Positions 1-12,000 of a stretch of DNA of 41,573 bases are shown here, piece by piece (within the stretch, counting starts at the first letter, position 1; every line of letters begins with the position of its first letter). The stretch comes from Azolla pinnata (taxonomy: Eukaryota > Streptophyta > Polypodiopsida > Salviniales > Salviniaceae). The notes beneath the pieces are model-generated. The model was not told where the DNA came from, ran no database searches, and was given only the letters and a program-made list of their open reading frames with translations. Both the position numbers and the translations under genes were made by a program. Where the stretch lies: assembly GCA_037176905.1 (NCBI GenBank), contig JBBBWG010031064.1:4949-46521 (forward strand). Reading direction: 5' to 3'.

Positions 1-1410
1 TTCTCCGCTCATCTGCTCTTGCTGCTGCTCTTGCTGCTGCTGCTGCTCTTGCTGCTCTTGCTGCTGCTCTTGCTGCTGCTGCTGCTCTTGCTGCTGCTGC
101 TGCTCATACTTAGCGGGCCCCATCGCTGCACTGATATAGTCCCCCGCCTCATTCTCTTCCTCCGCTTTCTCTCCTTCTTCTGATCCGCCGCCGCCGCCGC
201 CTCCCCCTTCTCCTCCTCCCTCCGCCGCCGCCGCCGCCGCCGCCGCCGCGCCGCCGCTGCTGCGCACGGGCCAATCCGACTGGCTGCGCCAGAATAGCAG
301 GATGTGCGTCACGCCGTCCACGCAGGCCTCCGCCGCCATCGCCGCCGTCATCAGCTGCCGGCAGCTGCTGCAGGTACTCACGGACGATCCTTCCTCCCCC
401 TCCTCTCCTCCTCCACCATCGCCTCCGGGCCCCATATAATCCAACCCTTCCACTTGAATCTGCAGGCCGCGTTTCGTGCCCTTCACGTAGCTCGCCCGTG
501 GATCCGCCGATGGCAAGCTTGCAGCCCCCCCCGCCATAGCCGCCGCCGCCGCAGCAGAAGTCGAGGAGAAGGAGGAGGAAGAAGAAAACGCTGCAGAAGA
601 TGATGAAGAAGGCGTGGCCGGCGCCGCCCACATTCTGACGACCTCCTCAGCCATCGATTCCTCTGCCGCAGCTGCTGCTGCTGCTGCTGCTGCTGCCTCG
701 TCAGCTTGTGATGTAAATTTTGGTCCGCGCGCTGCGGGATGATGATCCCCCGCCCCCCAGATCTCGGCGCAATCGCTGTATGCTTCTGAATCCTCGTCTT
801 CTTCCACTTCTTCTCCTCCTTTCCGCCGCCCTTCTCTCGTGCCGCCGCCCTGATCTGGCGCGGAAGCGCCCCTCAATCCATGGCCTTGATGAACCACGCC
901 GCCGTCTTCGTATCTAGAGGGTTCTTGATAAGCTCCACACATGCTAAATTGCACAGGACGCGGGGTTTTCAGATCTATGCCCAAGTCATAGGCATCCACA
1001 TAGTCGTACTCGTGCCCACGATCCGTTTGATCAGGAACTGCGGTATAATCAGGCGCACTACGAGCGTGAAAAGCAGGAGTAGATGCAGCCGCCTGGCGAT
1101 TACCTGCCGGGCTCCGGCTATGGCCGGCTCTTGTTGCAGAGACCTTGCGGCTGCTGCTGATGATGAGGAGCAAGGGGCTGAGGAGCAGGACGAGGAAGGC
1201 GAGCAGGCAGTGATTCGCTGGAGGGATGGGGAGCGCCGATTCAGTTCTTGCGGCTGCTGCAGAGTCGAAGAAGCTCGCCAGCTGCGTGAACATCTGGGAC
1301 ACGGGGCAAGCGATGACAAAGCGCCATAGCAGCGCGGCTATGGTGATGTTGAAGGGGTACAGCAGCTGCGATGGTAGCATCCAGATCATCAATAAGCTGT
1401 GCAGCCTCAT
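1..1410 (-). CDS. Unrecognised membrane-anchored low-complexity protein, 5' part (runs off left edge)
   Basis: One minus-strand frame is open without a stop from the window edge to beyond position 1500, so the 3' end lies outside. Start candidates are ATG at 1410, 1389 and 1380; the last gives MLPSQLLYPFNITIAALLWR and about 460 codons in the window. The N-terminus has two hydrophobic stretches (about residues 6-34 and 57-77 from 1380), suggesting a signal anchor or two membrane spans. Then come an Arg/Ser-rich stretch, a tyrosine/acid-rich part (HEYDYVDAYDLGIDLKTP), a poly-Ala run, VKGTKRGLQIQVEGLDYMGP, a CSSC motif followed by a non-repetitive block ending in HILLFWRSQSDWPV, then poly-Ala, poly-Gly and finally Gln/Glu repeats at the edge. 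The non-repetitive blocks between the homopolymers argue for a real protein. I do not recognise the family. GC content is far above that of the neighbouring DNA. The frame also stays open upstream of the Mets, so the exact start is uncertain. Confidence 0.65.
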   Translation of the reverse strand, partial: MRLHSLLMIWMLPSQLLYPFNITIAALLWRFVIACPVSQMFTQLASFFDSAAAARTESALPIPPANHCLLAFLVLLLSPLLLIISSSRKVSATRAGHSRSPAGNRQAAASTPAFHARSAPDYTAVPDQTDRGHEYDYVDAYDLGIDLKTPRPVQFSMCGAYQEPSRYEDGGVVHQGHGLRGASAPDQGGGTREGRRKGGEEVEEDEDSEAYSDCAEIWGAGDHHPAARGPKFTSQADEAAAAAAAAAAAEESMAEEVVRMWAAPATPSSSSSAAFSSSSSFSSTSAAAAAAMAGGAASLPSADPRASYVKGTKRGLQIQVEGLDYMGPGGDGGGGEEGEEGSSVSTCSSCRQLMTAAMAAEACVDGVTHILLFWRSQSDWPVRSSGGAAAAAAAAAEGGGEGGGGGGGGSEEGEKAEEENEAGDYISAAMGPAKYEQQQQQEQQQQQEQQQEQQEQQQQQEQQQEQMSGE

Positions 1411-1489
1411 CAAAGACTTTCTCTTGCCAAATCCCGGCTGGATCGATGATGGGCCGATGGATCGAAATCGAATGATCACTGGCTTTATC

Positions 1490-2180
1490 TCGATCGATCG
1501 AGTGATTGATTGATTACTGGCTTGATTGATTGATTGATCGCTCGATCGATCGATCGATCGATTACTGGCTTGCTTGCTTGCTTGATTGATTGATTGATTG
1601 ATTGATCAGTTGATTGCTTTGCTTGATTGATTGATTACCGGCTTGCTTGCTTGATTTCTTGATTTCTGGATTGCTTTGTTTGTTTAATCGATTGATTACT
1701 GGCTTGTTTAATCGATTGATTACCGGCTCGCTTGCTTGCTTGATTGGCTTAGCACTTCATTGCTTTGCTTGATGAATTGATTTTGATTAGCAGCTTAATT
1801 GATTGATTACCGGCCTGATTGATTGATTACTGCCTCGCTCGCTCGATTGGTTGATCACTTGATTGCTTCGCTTAATTTATTGATTTGATCACTAGTTTAA
1901 TTGATTGAATACCAGCTTAATCAATTGATTACCGGCTTGCTGGCTTGCTGGATTGCTTGATCGCCTGATTGTTTTGCTTGATTAGTTGATTGATTAGCAG
2001 CTTAAGTGATTGATTACCGGCTTGACTGATTGATTGGTTACTGGCCTGCTTGCTTGCCTGATGGATCGATCGGATGATCGCTTGGCTTGATTAATTGATC
2101 AATGGATCGATTGATTGATGGATGGATTACCGGCTAGCTTGATTAATGGATGGATCGGTTCACTTGATCAGCAGCTCGCT
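1490..2180. repeat. Degenerate GATT/GATC/GCTT tetranucleotide field
   Basis: About 700 bases dominated by runs of TGATTGAT, CGATCGAT and GCTTGCTT, interspersed with a recurring phrase ATTACYGGCTTG. The phrase recurs at irregular distances, suggesting a decayed satellite-like array rather than a single microsatellite. It lies directly upstream of the minus-strand gene at the left edge, so it would sit in that gene's promoter or 5' leader. No coding potential is visible. Confidence 0.75.
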
Positions 2181-3205
2181 AACAACGACAGCTTGATCAG
2201 GTCCGGTTCTGCAGGATCGAACGCCCAAGCGGCTAACCACAGGCGGCCGTGCTTAATCGCACCAAAGCGGGCGCTAATCATGGCTAAATTACGTGCTTAT
2301 GGATGAGTAATCAGGGAGGATCAAAGCTGGCTATTTATCCAAAATCGCTTGAGCTTGTGTTCGGAGCGTTCTTTTCCCTCTTTCCCTCGTCTGTTGACTT
2401 TTCCCGGCTCCAATTTGCTTTGCTTTTCTCTGTGTTTTTTATCCACTTCCCCATTTCTTCTAATTAAAAATGCCCGAATATCCCTTTGCCCCTAAAAATT
2501 GTTAATCAATTTCTTAATGATGTTTTGAATGCCTACTTAAACTTTACAAATTTCCGAGTTAAAGGAGAATCACAAGGAAAACAAGATTATAAAATCACAT
2601 CTTATCGCCTACTAAAATCAAAGATTTACGAATCGATGCCCTCGTTCTAAAAATTAACGCGCAACTAATTAATGAGCAGCAAATCGATTAATCGTTGAGC
2701 TCAACTGCATACACCCCCCCCTAGAAGCTCGAAAGGCAGACGCTTAAATCGCTCAGCTTATCAAACCGTTTTGTGCACTAATTAGATCCCTTGATTGGAT
2801 TCGATCAACAGGAGTTAACAATCTCAGAATCTGATGTAAACTTTCGAGTTAATCAACTGAATCGGGCATTAATTTATGGTGAGAGAGAACTAGATGCGAG
2901 TACGCATTTTTCTAATTTTTCTAGGCATTCCAATGTGATTAACGAATCTGGGAAGCGGTGCTCTCCTAATGTTTTCTGATATATAATGAAAACTTTTTCT
3001 AACACCAGATCTGTTCTAGATTTTGCCTTTTGTTTTTTTGGATAATATCTATAATATATGTACACACGATAAAACCTTTTTCGGATTTTGTTTTTTATGT
3101 CTTAATGTTTTTTGAAACGAGTTCGTCTTGACCGGGGTTTTTCTAAAAGCGCGTTCTATTATTATTTCTGGACTTCAAGTCAATTCCCTTCTGCCTTCTG
3201 CTTCA
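2181..3205. other. Intergenic stretch, AT-rich, no gene seen
   Basis: No open frame with a recognisable product. The stretch around 2645-2705 (AAAATTAACGCGCAACTAAT followed by AATCG and GAGCTCAA elements) resembles 16030-16110 on the same strand, so part of this region belongs to a dispersed, diverged repeat of unknown type. Confidence 0.5.
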
Positions 3206-3530
3206 TATGCATGTATGTATGCATGGATGGATGTATGCATGGATGGATGTATGCATGGATGCATGCATGTATGTATGTGTGCTGGGCATGTTAGCGGGCA
3301 GGCATGTATGTATGTATGTATGCATGCATGCATGCATGTCTGGATCTGTATATGCAGATTTCAACACACTCTCATGCATGCATGCATGCATGTCTGGATA
3401 GATTTCAACATACTCTCATGCATGCATGCATGTCTGGATCTGTATATGCAGAATTCAACAGACTCATGTCTGTATCTGTACATGCAGATTTCAGCAAACT
3501 CTCATGCATGCATGCATGCATGTCTGTATC
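3206..3530. repeat. ATGC/ATGT/ATGG microsatellite merging into a minisatellite
   Basis: 3206-3330 is a run of ATGT, ATGG and ATGC tetranucleotides. From about 3328 a compound unit appears at least four times: (CATG)n, then GTCTGGATCTGTATATGCAG (sometimes shortened), then TTCAACACACTCT. Because four is not a multiple of three, all frames translate to Met/His/Cys-rich nonsense; the open frames on both strands here are artefacts of the repeat. Confidence 0.9.
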
Positions 3531-3806
3531 GAGCGAGAGATCTAGAATCGGTCCTCTGTCCATTATTGGCAAACTGACGGTTTCTGCTTACTACGACAAT
3601 GTACTCTGAACCACCCCCCCTTGTTCTGGGATAGACCTGTTCTCTGAGACCGAGAGCTGTTCATCTGAAAGGCGCAAGCAGTAGGCCGCATCAAGCCGTC
3701 ACAGTTCCCTCGAACCCATGACAAGCTCATTGATACCAGTCCTAGATATTATGCCCAATCAAACTATGCCTGACCTGCCTCCAGAAACTTACATAAATAT
3801 GTGTTA

Positions 3807-3952
3807 ATCGTGCGAATCAGCTAGCTCCCCTGTCCACACACTCCTCAAATCTCTAGTTTATTGATCAATCTCACATGTTATATATATATATATATATATA
3901 TACTAGAGATTTGAGGAGTGTGTGGACAAGGGAGCTAGCTGATTCGCACGAT
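3807..3952. repeat. Near-perfect 51-bp inverted repeat (hairpin/foldback)
   Basis: The arm 3807-3857 is the reverse complement of 3902-3952 with a single mismatch in 51 positions (CCCCTG against CCCTTG). The 44-base spacer 3858-3901 contains a (TA)n run. In a plus-strand transcript the mismatch is C against A; in a minus-strand transcript it becomes a G:U wobble, so that RNA could pair along the whole arm. Candidates are a short MITE/foldback transposon or a young microRNA/siRNA hairpin locus. I see no clear target-site duplication outside the arms and no adjacent gene. Confidence 0.9.
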
Positions 3953-6900
3953 ATATGTATATAATCGCATTGATTCGTTTCTAGCCTTTGGAAACAAATC
4001 GACCCTAACTAGCCTCAGATCTGGCTCATCGCAACGATATATGTTTTCCCCGTCCGAATCAGCTCCTTTAGTTAACGGGCATTAGTTTTTTAAGGTGTTG
4101 GTTTAATACACGCCTCTATTTATCGTGGAAAGCAAGTGCTATCTCATCGCACAATCGCAATCTCATGTATAAATACTTGTAATCTCTTTGATATACATTA
4201 CGAAAGTTATAACTCGAGTTTTAAATAAGAGTCAGCTACTAATGAGAGAACCCTCATGTTGTTTCCATCGACCGCTTCCTCAACTGCCTGATAAAAGGGG
4301 GGGGGGGGGAGAAACCACACCATATTGACATTTCAAGCACTCTAAATTTATACATGTAGAATCGATGTCCACTGTTGGCTACTTCTTCTATGACTGACAT
4401 GATAGCAAATCAAGTTAGGTTTCCACAATTGGTGATATACAAATCAAGGTTGTTCCCCAGCTAGGGCCCTGCCTGATAAGGACAATGGATCGCCTGATGC
4501 ATTGCCTCATGAGGCATGGCATGCATGTGGAAGACTTTTGTAAACTCATAAGACTTTCTCAAGACTTTCTAATGCTTTTCTTTAACAAGAACACTTGCAA
4601 TGAAAAAGTGCATTCCTTCTGATTCCATAGCCATGTCCACTCATATAAACAGTAGTTGCATGGATTCAGAAATGGTGTGTGGAGTTGCCCCCGCGACGCA
4701 CGACATGGACTGGTCCAAAGCTACAAGTAAAAAGTCAAGATTCTCTCTTTACTACCAGCCAATTTGAACGGCTTTCAACCATCTTCTAAGTCTGGCGGAA
4801 ACTACCTGGAATGTCCGTGAGCAAGTTCTCGCTCGAATCGTTGCGACAATTTCTACCTTCTTTTCTTCCTCGGTGCTTTTGTCATCGTGTTTGGAGTCCT
4901 GCCATCATCTTTCGGCCGAAAATCGGGACCACTCTCAACATCCACGTTAGAAACCGCCAAAGCCATCTCTCAAGTTTTTGTTTTTTCTTTTTTCTAATCA
5001 AAGCATCCTTTCATTGGTGTTATAATGTTTAATCTTTGTCTCCAATGTTTGATTGATCCTTTCATTGGTGTTATAATCTTATAATTTGTCGGTCATCCAA
5101 CCGACGTTTCAACAAGCGTCGCATCACTTGCTTATTATTGCATAAGGTACTTGTTGAATTTAGCTTGAGATCTAACCACCTTCTTTATGAGGTCGACATT
5201 GATGTACCCATAGTGAGTCTCGAAGCGATTGCAACTTGCCGAATGGTTAGATCTCTCAAGCCTATTTGTTCTGATACCATCCATAGACTGATGTATAATC
5301 TTATACGATGGTAAATCTGCAACAAAAGATAGAAGTCGCTAATTATGAAAATCATCAATAGTGATTAGGTACAAGTAGGGTTAACCGTTAACCCTTCCGA
5401 TTCACAGGAATGGTTCATAATATAAAAGCATATAAAGTATAACCATTGTGTGCAAACTTAAGGGTGATTAGTCAAAATGTGCCCACTACTTAATTAATTT
5501 GTAAGTTGCTTAGCTGTCACTGCAACGTATGTTTACAGTAAATTTTCAATCCTTAACAAATATCCGTAGATTACTGAGCACTTTCTATAGCATCACCTGA
5601 CTCATAGTGACGAGAACGTAGTAAAATATGACCAGTGACCAATGGTAGTGCCTTATGAACCAGGCGCAAAACAATTTTTCTGTAGCCATTCTCATGCTTC
5701 TCTCAAGATTAATTAATGTTTTGAAGACTAAACCCTGAGAATACGCAATGTGATAACAAAGTAATTAGACTTCGTTGCAATGGCATTTGAGCGATGGATA
5801 CTTATGCTATTCTATGGGTTAATGTGATCGGCATTGTTGGGGAAATAACATGTGAATAGTGTGGCCAACTAGAATATAAAATATCTATATCGGGCATATA
5901 TCTGAGCTTGGCGATCTGAGTTCTTCGTTCAAAGGTGTTGACAAATGGGGGCGTCGATTGTGCCAACTAGATGACAAGATCACAAATAATCTACATCAAG
6001 CAGACAAGATGCGGAGTTTGTCATCATCAAACGAACTAAATTATTGGAGCACCATGCCAAGTAACTTGGAAGCCCATCTCCATCTCCATAGTCAAGTTCC
6101 TATCCAATGATATATCTAGAGATTTATAGATACATATATACATACATATATACAAGTTTTATCGATACATATATATACAAGTTTTATAATTGTGTTTCCG
6201 TTTGTATGATAACGATTTCGGCGCCACACTTCTTAAAATTATTGATTGGCAATCGATTGAGAGATATGCGGACGTGAGATCTGCCCGTAATGCATAGTTG
6301 GGGGTGAGTTTGTACGCTTAATTCTCCTCCCAATCTGAGGCATGTGCTTGGAGCCATCGTCAACAAAACTAGCCCTACCAAACCCCAAAGGCATTTGTAG
6401 CTCTTGTGGAACCCACAAAATGTGTACCTTGTGTGATCAAAGGGAAGACGCGCTTCGCCGATGGAAGCTCTAATGAGTACTACAGTAGTCGAGGTTATAT
6501 CGAATAGAGAAATAAAAGAGATGAGAAGCCTTCGATCTCATCGCATTTGCTTTTATAATAATCTAATCGGCTTCCCTAACTAGATCGTATTCCTGAAAAG
6601 GATCTTCACCCTCTTTTAAAAGCTCTTTCATCGTCGACCCTCGATTCAAGCACGCTCTTCACGTCCTCATTCCTTTCTCGCTATGTATTTCCCCCTTTGG
6701 TGAGGTGGTCCCCCAACATATATCATAACATGCATGTAATGCTCCTCTTTTCCTGCTAAAATGTATCCTCCCAAATTTTTGAGTTCCCCCGATGTATGCA
6801 CGATGTAGGTCCTCTCCTTAAGTTCCCAATGAAAGAACACCACTTCAAAACAAGATAAAGGGGTGTGAATCAGCAAAGTGGATAAGGTTCATACAACACA

Positions 6901-9070
6901 CTGGATAAACGGGCGAACACATGAGAAACATCACAGGCCCAAAAAAGATCATGGAAAAAGCTAGAGAATCAAAGGAATTATGGAACCTTGTTTTACTGGT
7001 GTTCTTGTCCTGTATCGAGCATAAAGATCCACGATAGATCCTCAATACTCAAACAAATCAAACAAAAGGCATCAGTACACACTCTAGTACTAATGCTGTG
7101 GCAATAGCTGCGAACCAGAGACAATAGAAAATGATAATTGAGAGGACTGTGAGAGCTTGTCTTATTCTCAAACTTTAGCAGCCTCGAGCTATCTGGACAT
7201 TGATCTTATGTAAATTTATTGTCTCTGTTATCAGATGGACAAAGAACTTTTATTTTGTTTGTAAATTGAAGACGTGTTGTGATGCAAGGCTTGTCGGCAC
7301 CTATGGTATATAATGAGCTCAACTTAACGACATGTAGTTGATTCTTATTACATGATTATCTATACTCATACTTATACGTCTTCCCAAAGTCCTTAGTTGG
7401 TGGTATTTCTGTTAAAATTGGCTATAATGCTTTCGTAGTTTAGGTGCATGATAGTGCATCTATCAATGCAATGAGCATAATCTCTTGTCTAACATTAAAA
7501 TTTATACTATACATATAAACTAGATAAGCATACTAATGGTACATGTAGATCATTTTTTTCTATATTGATTTTTTTATGTATTTACCGTTATACAATAAGA
7601 TTGTTAAAGGTGTTGGTCAAACATATAGTTAAACCTCATACTTATCTCACATTATCTTTGCAACTTAGTTATAAAAAAGAAAAACAAAACATATAGCTGA
7701 GTAAAAACTTGAACAACTTTATATATATTGTGTATATTTGTAACTTTAAAGATGTTTACCTTTTTTAAATGAATGCAAAAACACCTAAGACTCCATCAAA
7801 TCAAAACATAGAATTCATGGTCATAACCAATCTAAATCATCTTATTGGTATAGGAAACAATCATATTGATTCTTGTATCTGCATTTTAATCACCTTCCAT
7901 GTGATTATGAATTTTTGTCTTTCTCATCTGTTCTGGTTCACCTTGACTAGTGTTTGATATCGCCATTTAAGACCTGTGTCAGTCAAGCAAAACGCATCAC
8001 CTTCCATTTCTTTTCTTGGTCTTTCCCATCTATCCCGATTCACCAATATTTCTTCCTCTTTCCTTCCTGTTAACTTGGTTCGTCACCCCAACCTTTCACT
8101 TCCTTGATCTAACTAATGTAATAAGACTAGTGTCTTTGGGCTCTTCCCCATCTTCCAACACCCCTATAATGTCTAATAGGTAGCCCCTTGGCCTGCAAGT
8201 TGCAACATTACATAACATTTTACCCATAAAAAGTCTACGCAACAGGTCAGTAGAGACAAGGGGGTAATTAGCAAATGTGATTACTTGCATGACTGACCAG
8301 TGTTTCTGCATAAGCAATTGATTGGACATTCAACGAACAACTTATTATTTATTTAGAAATTAGGAGATCTGCACCCAAAGTCTAACTTCCACAAATTATT
8401 AGTATACCCAATGCCAAATGAATTTGTTCTCTTGTATGCGTTTCAGCTGACCTGATGTGCTCCTTGCAGCCATAAACGCTTGAATAACTACTCATCTCTC
8501 CTCTCTTTTACAAAATGGGGAGCTTGAACATGAGGCTGAGATTTGTGTTGGTTAGCTTTGTTTCCGTTGGTTTTTGGCAAGCTCTGTATAGGAATAATGG
8601 CTTTAAGTGGTTTCTCTTTTTCAAAATGGACTGTTCTATGAGATTTTTCATTGGACTTTCATTGGGGAATACAACCTTTCTAACACCTGTCAGCAAAATA
8701 CAGCATTAGAAACCCATGCAATCGCTCCAAGCATTTCAGTAGAAATTAATACCGTATATCTCTCTGTTTGTATATGGCGTATCCATGGATATAATGTGGA
8801 CAGTGGTATTACCCCCTAATTGGACATTTGATGCTCAATGTAGTATAAGAACTCATGGTCAATTCAAAAACCTTTAAATTAACAATGAAAGGTTTGCCTT
8901 TCATGGTTAATTTTCACATAAACACGTTCAGAACTTTCATAAGCATCACATAAACTTCAACTCACGCAATAGATTGGTCCGCCATGAAAATCATCTCGCT
9001 TACCCATCAGCTTTTCCTTGATCATTAAGGATAATTTGTATCGAACAACTACATCAGTGTCCTCCATTAA
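3953..9070. other. Long intergenic region, no supportable gene
   Basis: AT-rich DNA with short unrelated open frames on both strands that look random. It holds a poly-G run near 4298-4310, a 21-base phrase TCCTTTCATTGGTGTTATAA occurring near 5007 and again near 5057, a short tandem TA-rich repeat at about 6125-6190 (ACATATATACAAGTTTTAT twice), and a possible retroelement primer-binding-like site at 5268-5279 reported separately. The right end (about 8800-9070) is presumably the 3' untranslated region of the minus-strand ANK-RRM-RING gene. Confidence 0.5.
5164..5279 (-). mobile_element. Possible decayed LTR-retroelement scrap (PBS-like site)
   Basis: On the minus strand 5268-5279 reads TGGTATCAGAAC, close to the TGGTATCAGAGC primer-binding site complementary to plant initiator methionine tRNA. 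It is followed by a leader-like stretch with GAGATCTAACC and a short ATG frame that stops almost at once. The segment is also bracketed by an imperfect inverted repeat (GCTTGAGATCTAACCA at 5164 and GGTTAGATCTCTCAAGC at 5246). I found no LTR pair ending in TG...CA and no gag or pol coding, so this is a weak call. Confidence 0.2.
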
Positions 9071-12000
9071 TTAGCACTGTGCGATCCAATCCTCTGCTTC
9101 CCTAATGCAGATTAAGCAATGTCTAAGTCTTTGATTTTTCTTTTGCAAAATATCCTTACAGGAAAAACACATGATTCTATGGGCACAAGGCAACGCAATC
9201 CATATGGCAGTCTCATTGGAGCAAAGTACACACCTGTTTGGTATTGTAGGTTTCTCAACTGATTCAGGTGGAGAATCAATATAAACATCAGATGTAAGGG
9301 TACTTTTATTAGATGACCCCTGAAAGTAAAGAAGCAATCTTCATGCATACTGAGTTTTCTCACACATAAAAATAAAAGATGGGTTTTATTTCGAATTTAC
9401 CTCTGGACTGTTATATATCAAGTTCATCTGTTGGATAAGGCTCTTGCATCCTTGAAATGTATTCATGTTCCATGGATTGTACGAATCAGGTGGTACATAA
9501 TCCTGCACCAACCTTCCTGTCGATTGATCATATCCTTCCAAGTGATCTCCAAAAGAATTTTCATGAGAATGTGGATTCAAGGATGGCACCAGCTTTTTTT
9601 GTAGCATAGAAGAGTGGGGTAATAGAGATGCCATTTCAGAGACATTGAATCGATCAGGCAATCGGTACTGCATTTGGGGACGTTGATCATGAGTTGCATT
9701 TGTGCAGATAATATTGTATCCAAGGTCATGCCTACTTGAAAGAGATGTGGTGTTCTGCTCTGGAGTTAAAATCTGATCAGTTTGGTGAGAATTAATCATA
9801 TTTCCTGTATAGTGTGCCTGCTTCCATGCACTGGCGAAGCCTACACTGGTGCATAATGTTTTTGCAGATGGAATGTATTGTCGGTCACCATCTCCATCCA
9901 TGGATGTAAACAAAGAATAGTTTCTGAGATCTTTCAGTAGTTGCTGCTGGTTTTTGTAGGTGACCTTTCCCAGATCCTGTATGTTGTTCTGACTTGTACT
10001 TGTGGAGGGAGGCATTTTTTTCACAAGTTTCTGAGAATATAACTCTTCCTTGTTGCCCTTAATCAAGCTTCGAGCCATGAATTGTTCTTTGGTGCTGTCA
10101 ACATCAGTGTTCAGAGAATCTGGGATAGCCACTTGAATTCTTGAAGGCTCTTTCACAGATGACATATTTTCTGGATTCATCCCGGCTGCAATCGCATATG
10201 TTCTTCCTTCATGCACCAAAGAAGAGTTCAAAACTCTAGAAGGATGCGATGTTTCTTGTACAAAGTTGTCAGATGGTTGTAAAATGACATGTGTTGCAGG
10301 CCCTTTACCAACAGGAACAATTTTCATTTTGCATACATCGGGCATTGTATGCAGAAAATCACTGAGTTTCGCATAACCAACTGAAACATGATCTAGCTCC
10401 ATACCACATGTAGCCCTAAAATCTGCCTTTACTGATGAGAGAGGATAACTATCTTGTCGCTGCAAAACTCCTCTTAAGAACACAGGGAACCATTTTTTGA
10501 AGGCAGAGAGCCAAAATGGACTAGTATTTCTTATCTTATTACACAAAGCAGTATTTGGTGTTATATTCAGATTCTTCCGTTTTACTTTTGTTTGATCTTG
10601 CCCTAGTTCAGAGACCTCTTTCATCGAGGAATTTGATAGATGCATTTCCAGGAGTTCTTCATCTGTTCTTGATGGAAACTCCATTGCAGCTTTTATTTCT
10701 ACCTGCAGGAATGGGATTAGTTTACTTAGAAATAAACATTGATGCTCAACATCAAAATGGTTATGACGTGCATGTTGCAGCAGCTAAGACCTCACCCTTT
10801 TTCCAAAAAGAGTTATGAAATGTTGTCTTACTGCTTCAACACAAGAGGATTGATTTTTGAATGTAACAAATCCAAATCCTCTTGATTGGATCCTTCCACC
10901 ACTCTGGTTTCCCATGACTGCAGCTTCTGATACTGGTCCAAATCGACCTTCAAATAATTCTTTTAATTCATCTGAGAAAATCAAATTAAGTCTCAATAAA
11001 TCAGGGTTTATTGTAATTCCATACACATCAGACTGTTTACCAGATCCCATTGCAGGTGGAAGGCCTCCCACGAAAATCTTCTTATTAGTTAAGTTTGGCA
11101 GCACAACTTTACCCTGCAAAGGTATGTGAGTCTGTTGATAGTTGAAACTAGCAAGATACTTCAAAGCACAATGATAATGAATTTCTATGTTGATACTTTT
11201 TCATTGTCATTTATTTGTCGAAGTTCTTGTTCCCCATGTGCATAAAAACATGCATCCCCTCGGGCACACCCTCCTGACAACTTGTGATATCGACACAGGG
11301 CAGTTTTTGCATGTGTTTTCTGCATCAAAATCTTTGATCTGCCAGAATATGCACAAAAGTTAACGACATAAATTCTAAAATTATCTGATCTTCTGGTAAT
11401 ATAACAGAATATCTATTTATCTGTATGTAGATATATATAACAAATTAGCTCACACCAGTTCAATCAGATTTATATTTATTTTTCTCTTCTTATGTCAATG
11501 TATGTATACTCTAGCTCGAGCTAATTTTGAAAGGCTTGTGTAATGGATCACTTACAACTCTTCATCCGTGGACGCATCAGAGGTAAGGAACTTGTCCATA
11601 ACTTTGAAATCTGTGAAATTCTGAATCTCACATGCACCTTGAGATTCTCCGATGCTCTGCAGGAAGTTTATGGAGCTGTTTGCCTCAGCCACTCCTGCAA
11701 TGCTATTTATCAATATAGGATCAATATCTGCTTACAAAAAAGAAAATATTTGCATAAAAACATGTATTCTTTCTCCTCGGTCATATAACATATTGTCAGA
11801 TAATACATAAAAATACTTCACTTTCCTGATGTATGTTTTGTATTTTGCGTGAGAAGTGTTCGCATTTCCTCTGAACTCGCCAAATCAATAGGTCTTTGCC
11901 TCCTAAAACAGTCGTGTTAAGCTCATAGTTTTGAATGACTGAACTTAAGGATGATAGATCCTTTGCTCAAAGAAATATTCATCCGAACCTTAGATTAAAA

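Noticed and set aside
304..1513. Plus-strand open frames across the left-edge gene
   Set aside because: They mirror the minus-strand frame, which alone is continuous for more than 1.4 kb with hydrophobic segments and non-repetitive blocks.
3112..3609. Several overlapping open frames on both strands rich in Met, Cys, His and Ala
   Set aside because: They are produced by the ATGC/ATGT tetranucleotide repeat, which stays open in several frames; there is no start context or splice partner.
3701..3725. Possible tRNA T-arm (minus strand GGGTTCGAGGG)
   Set aside because: No matching D arm, anticodon stem or acceptor stem could be folded around it.
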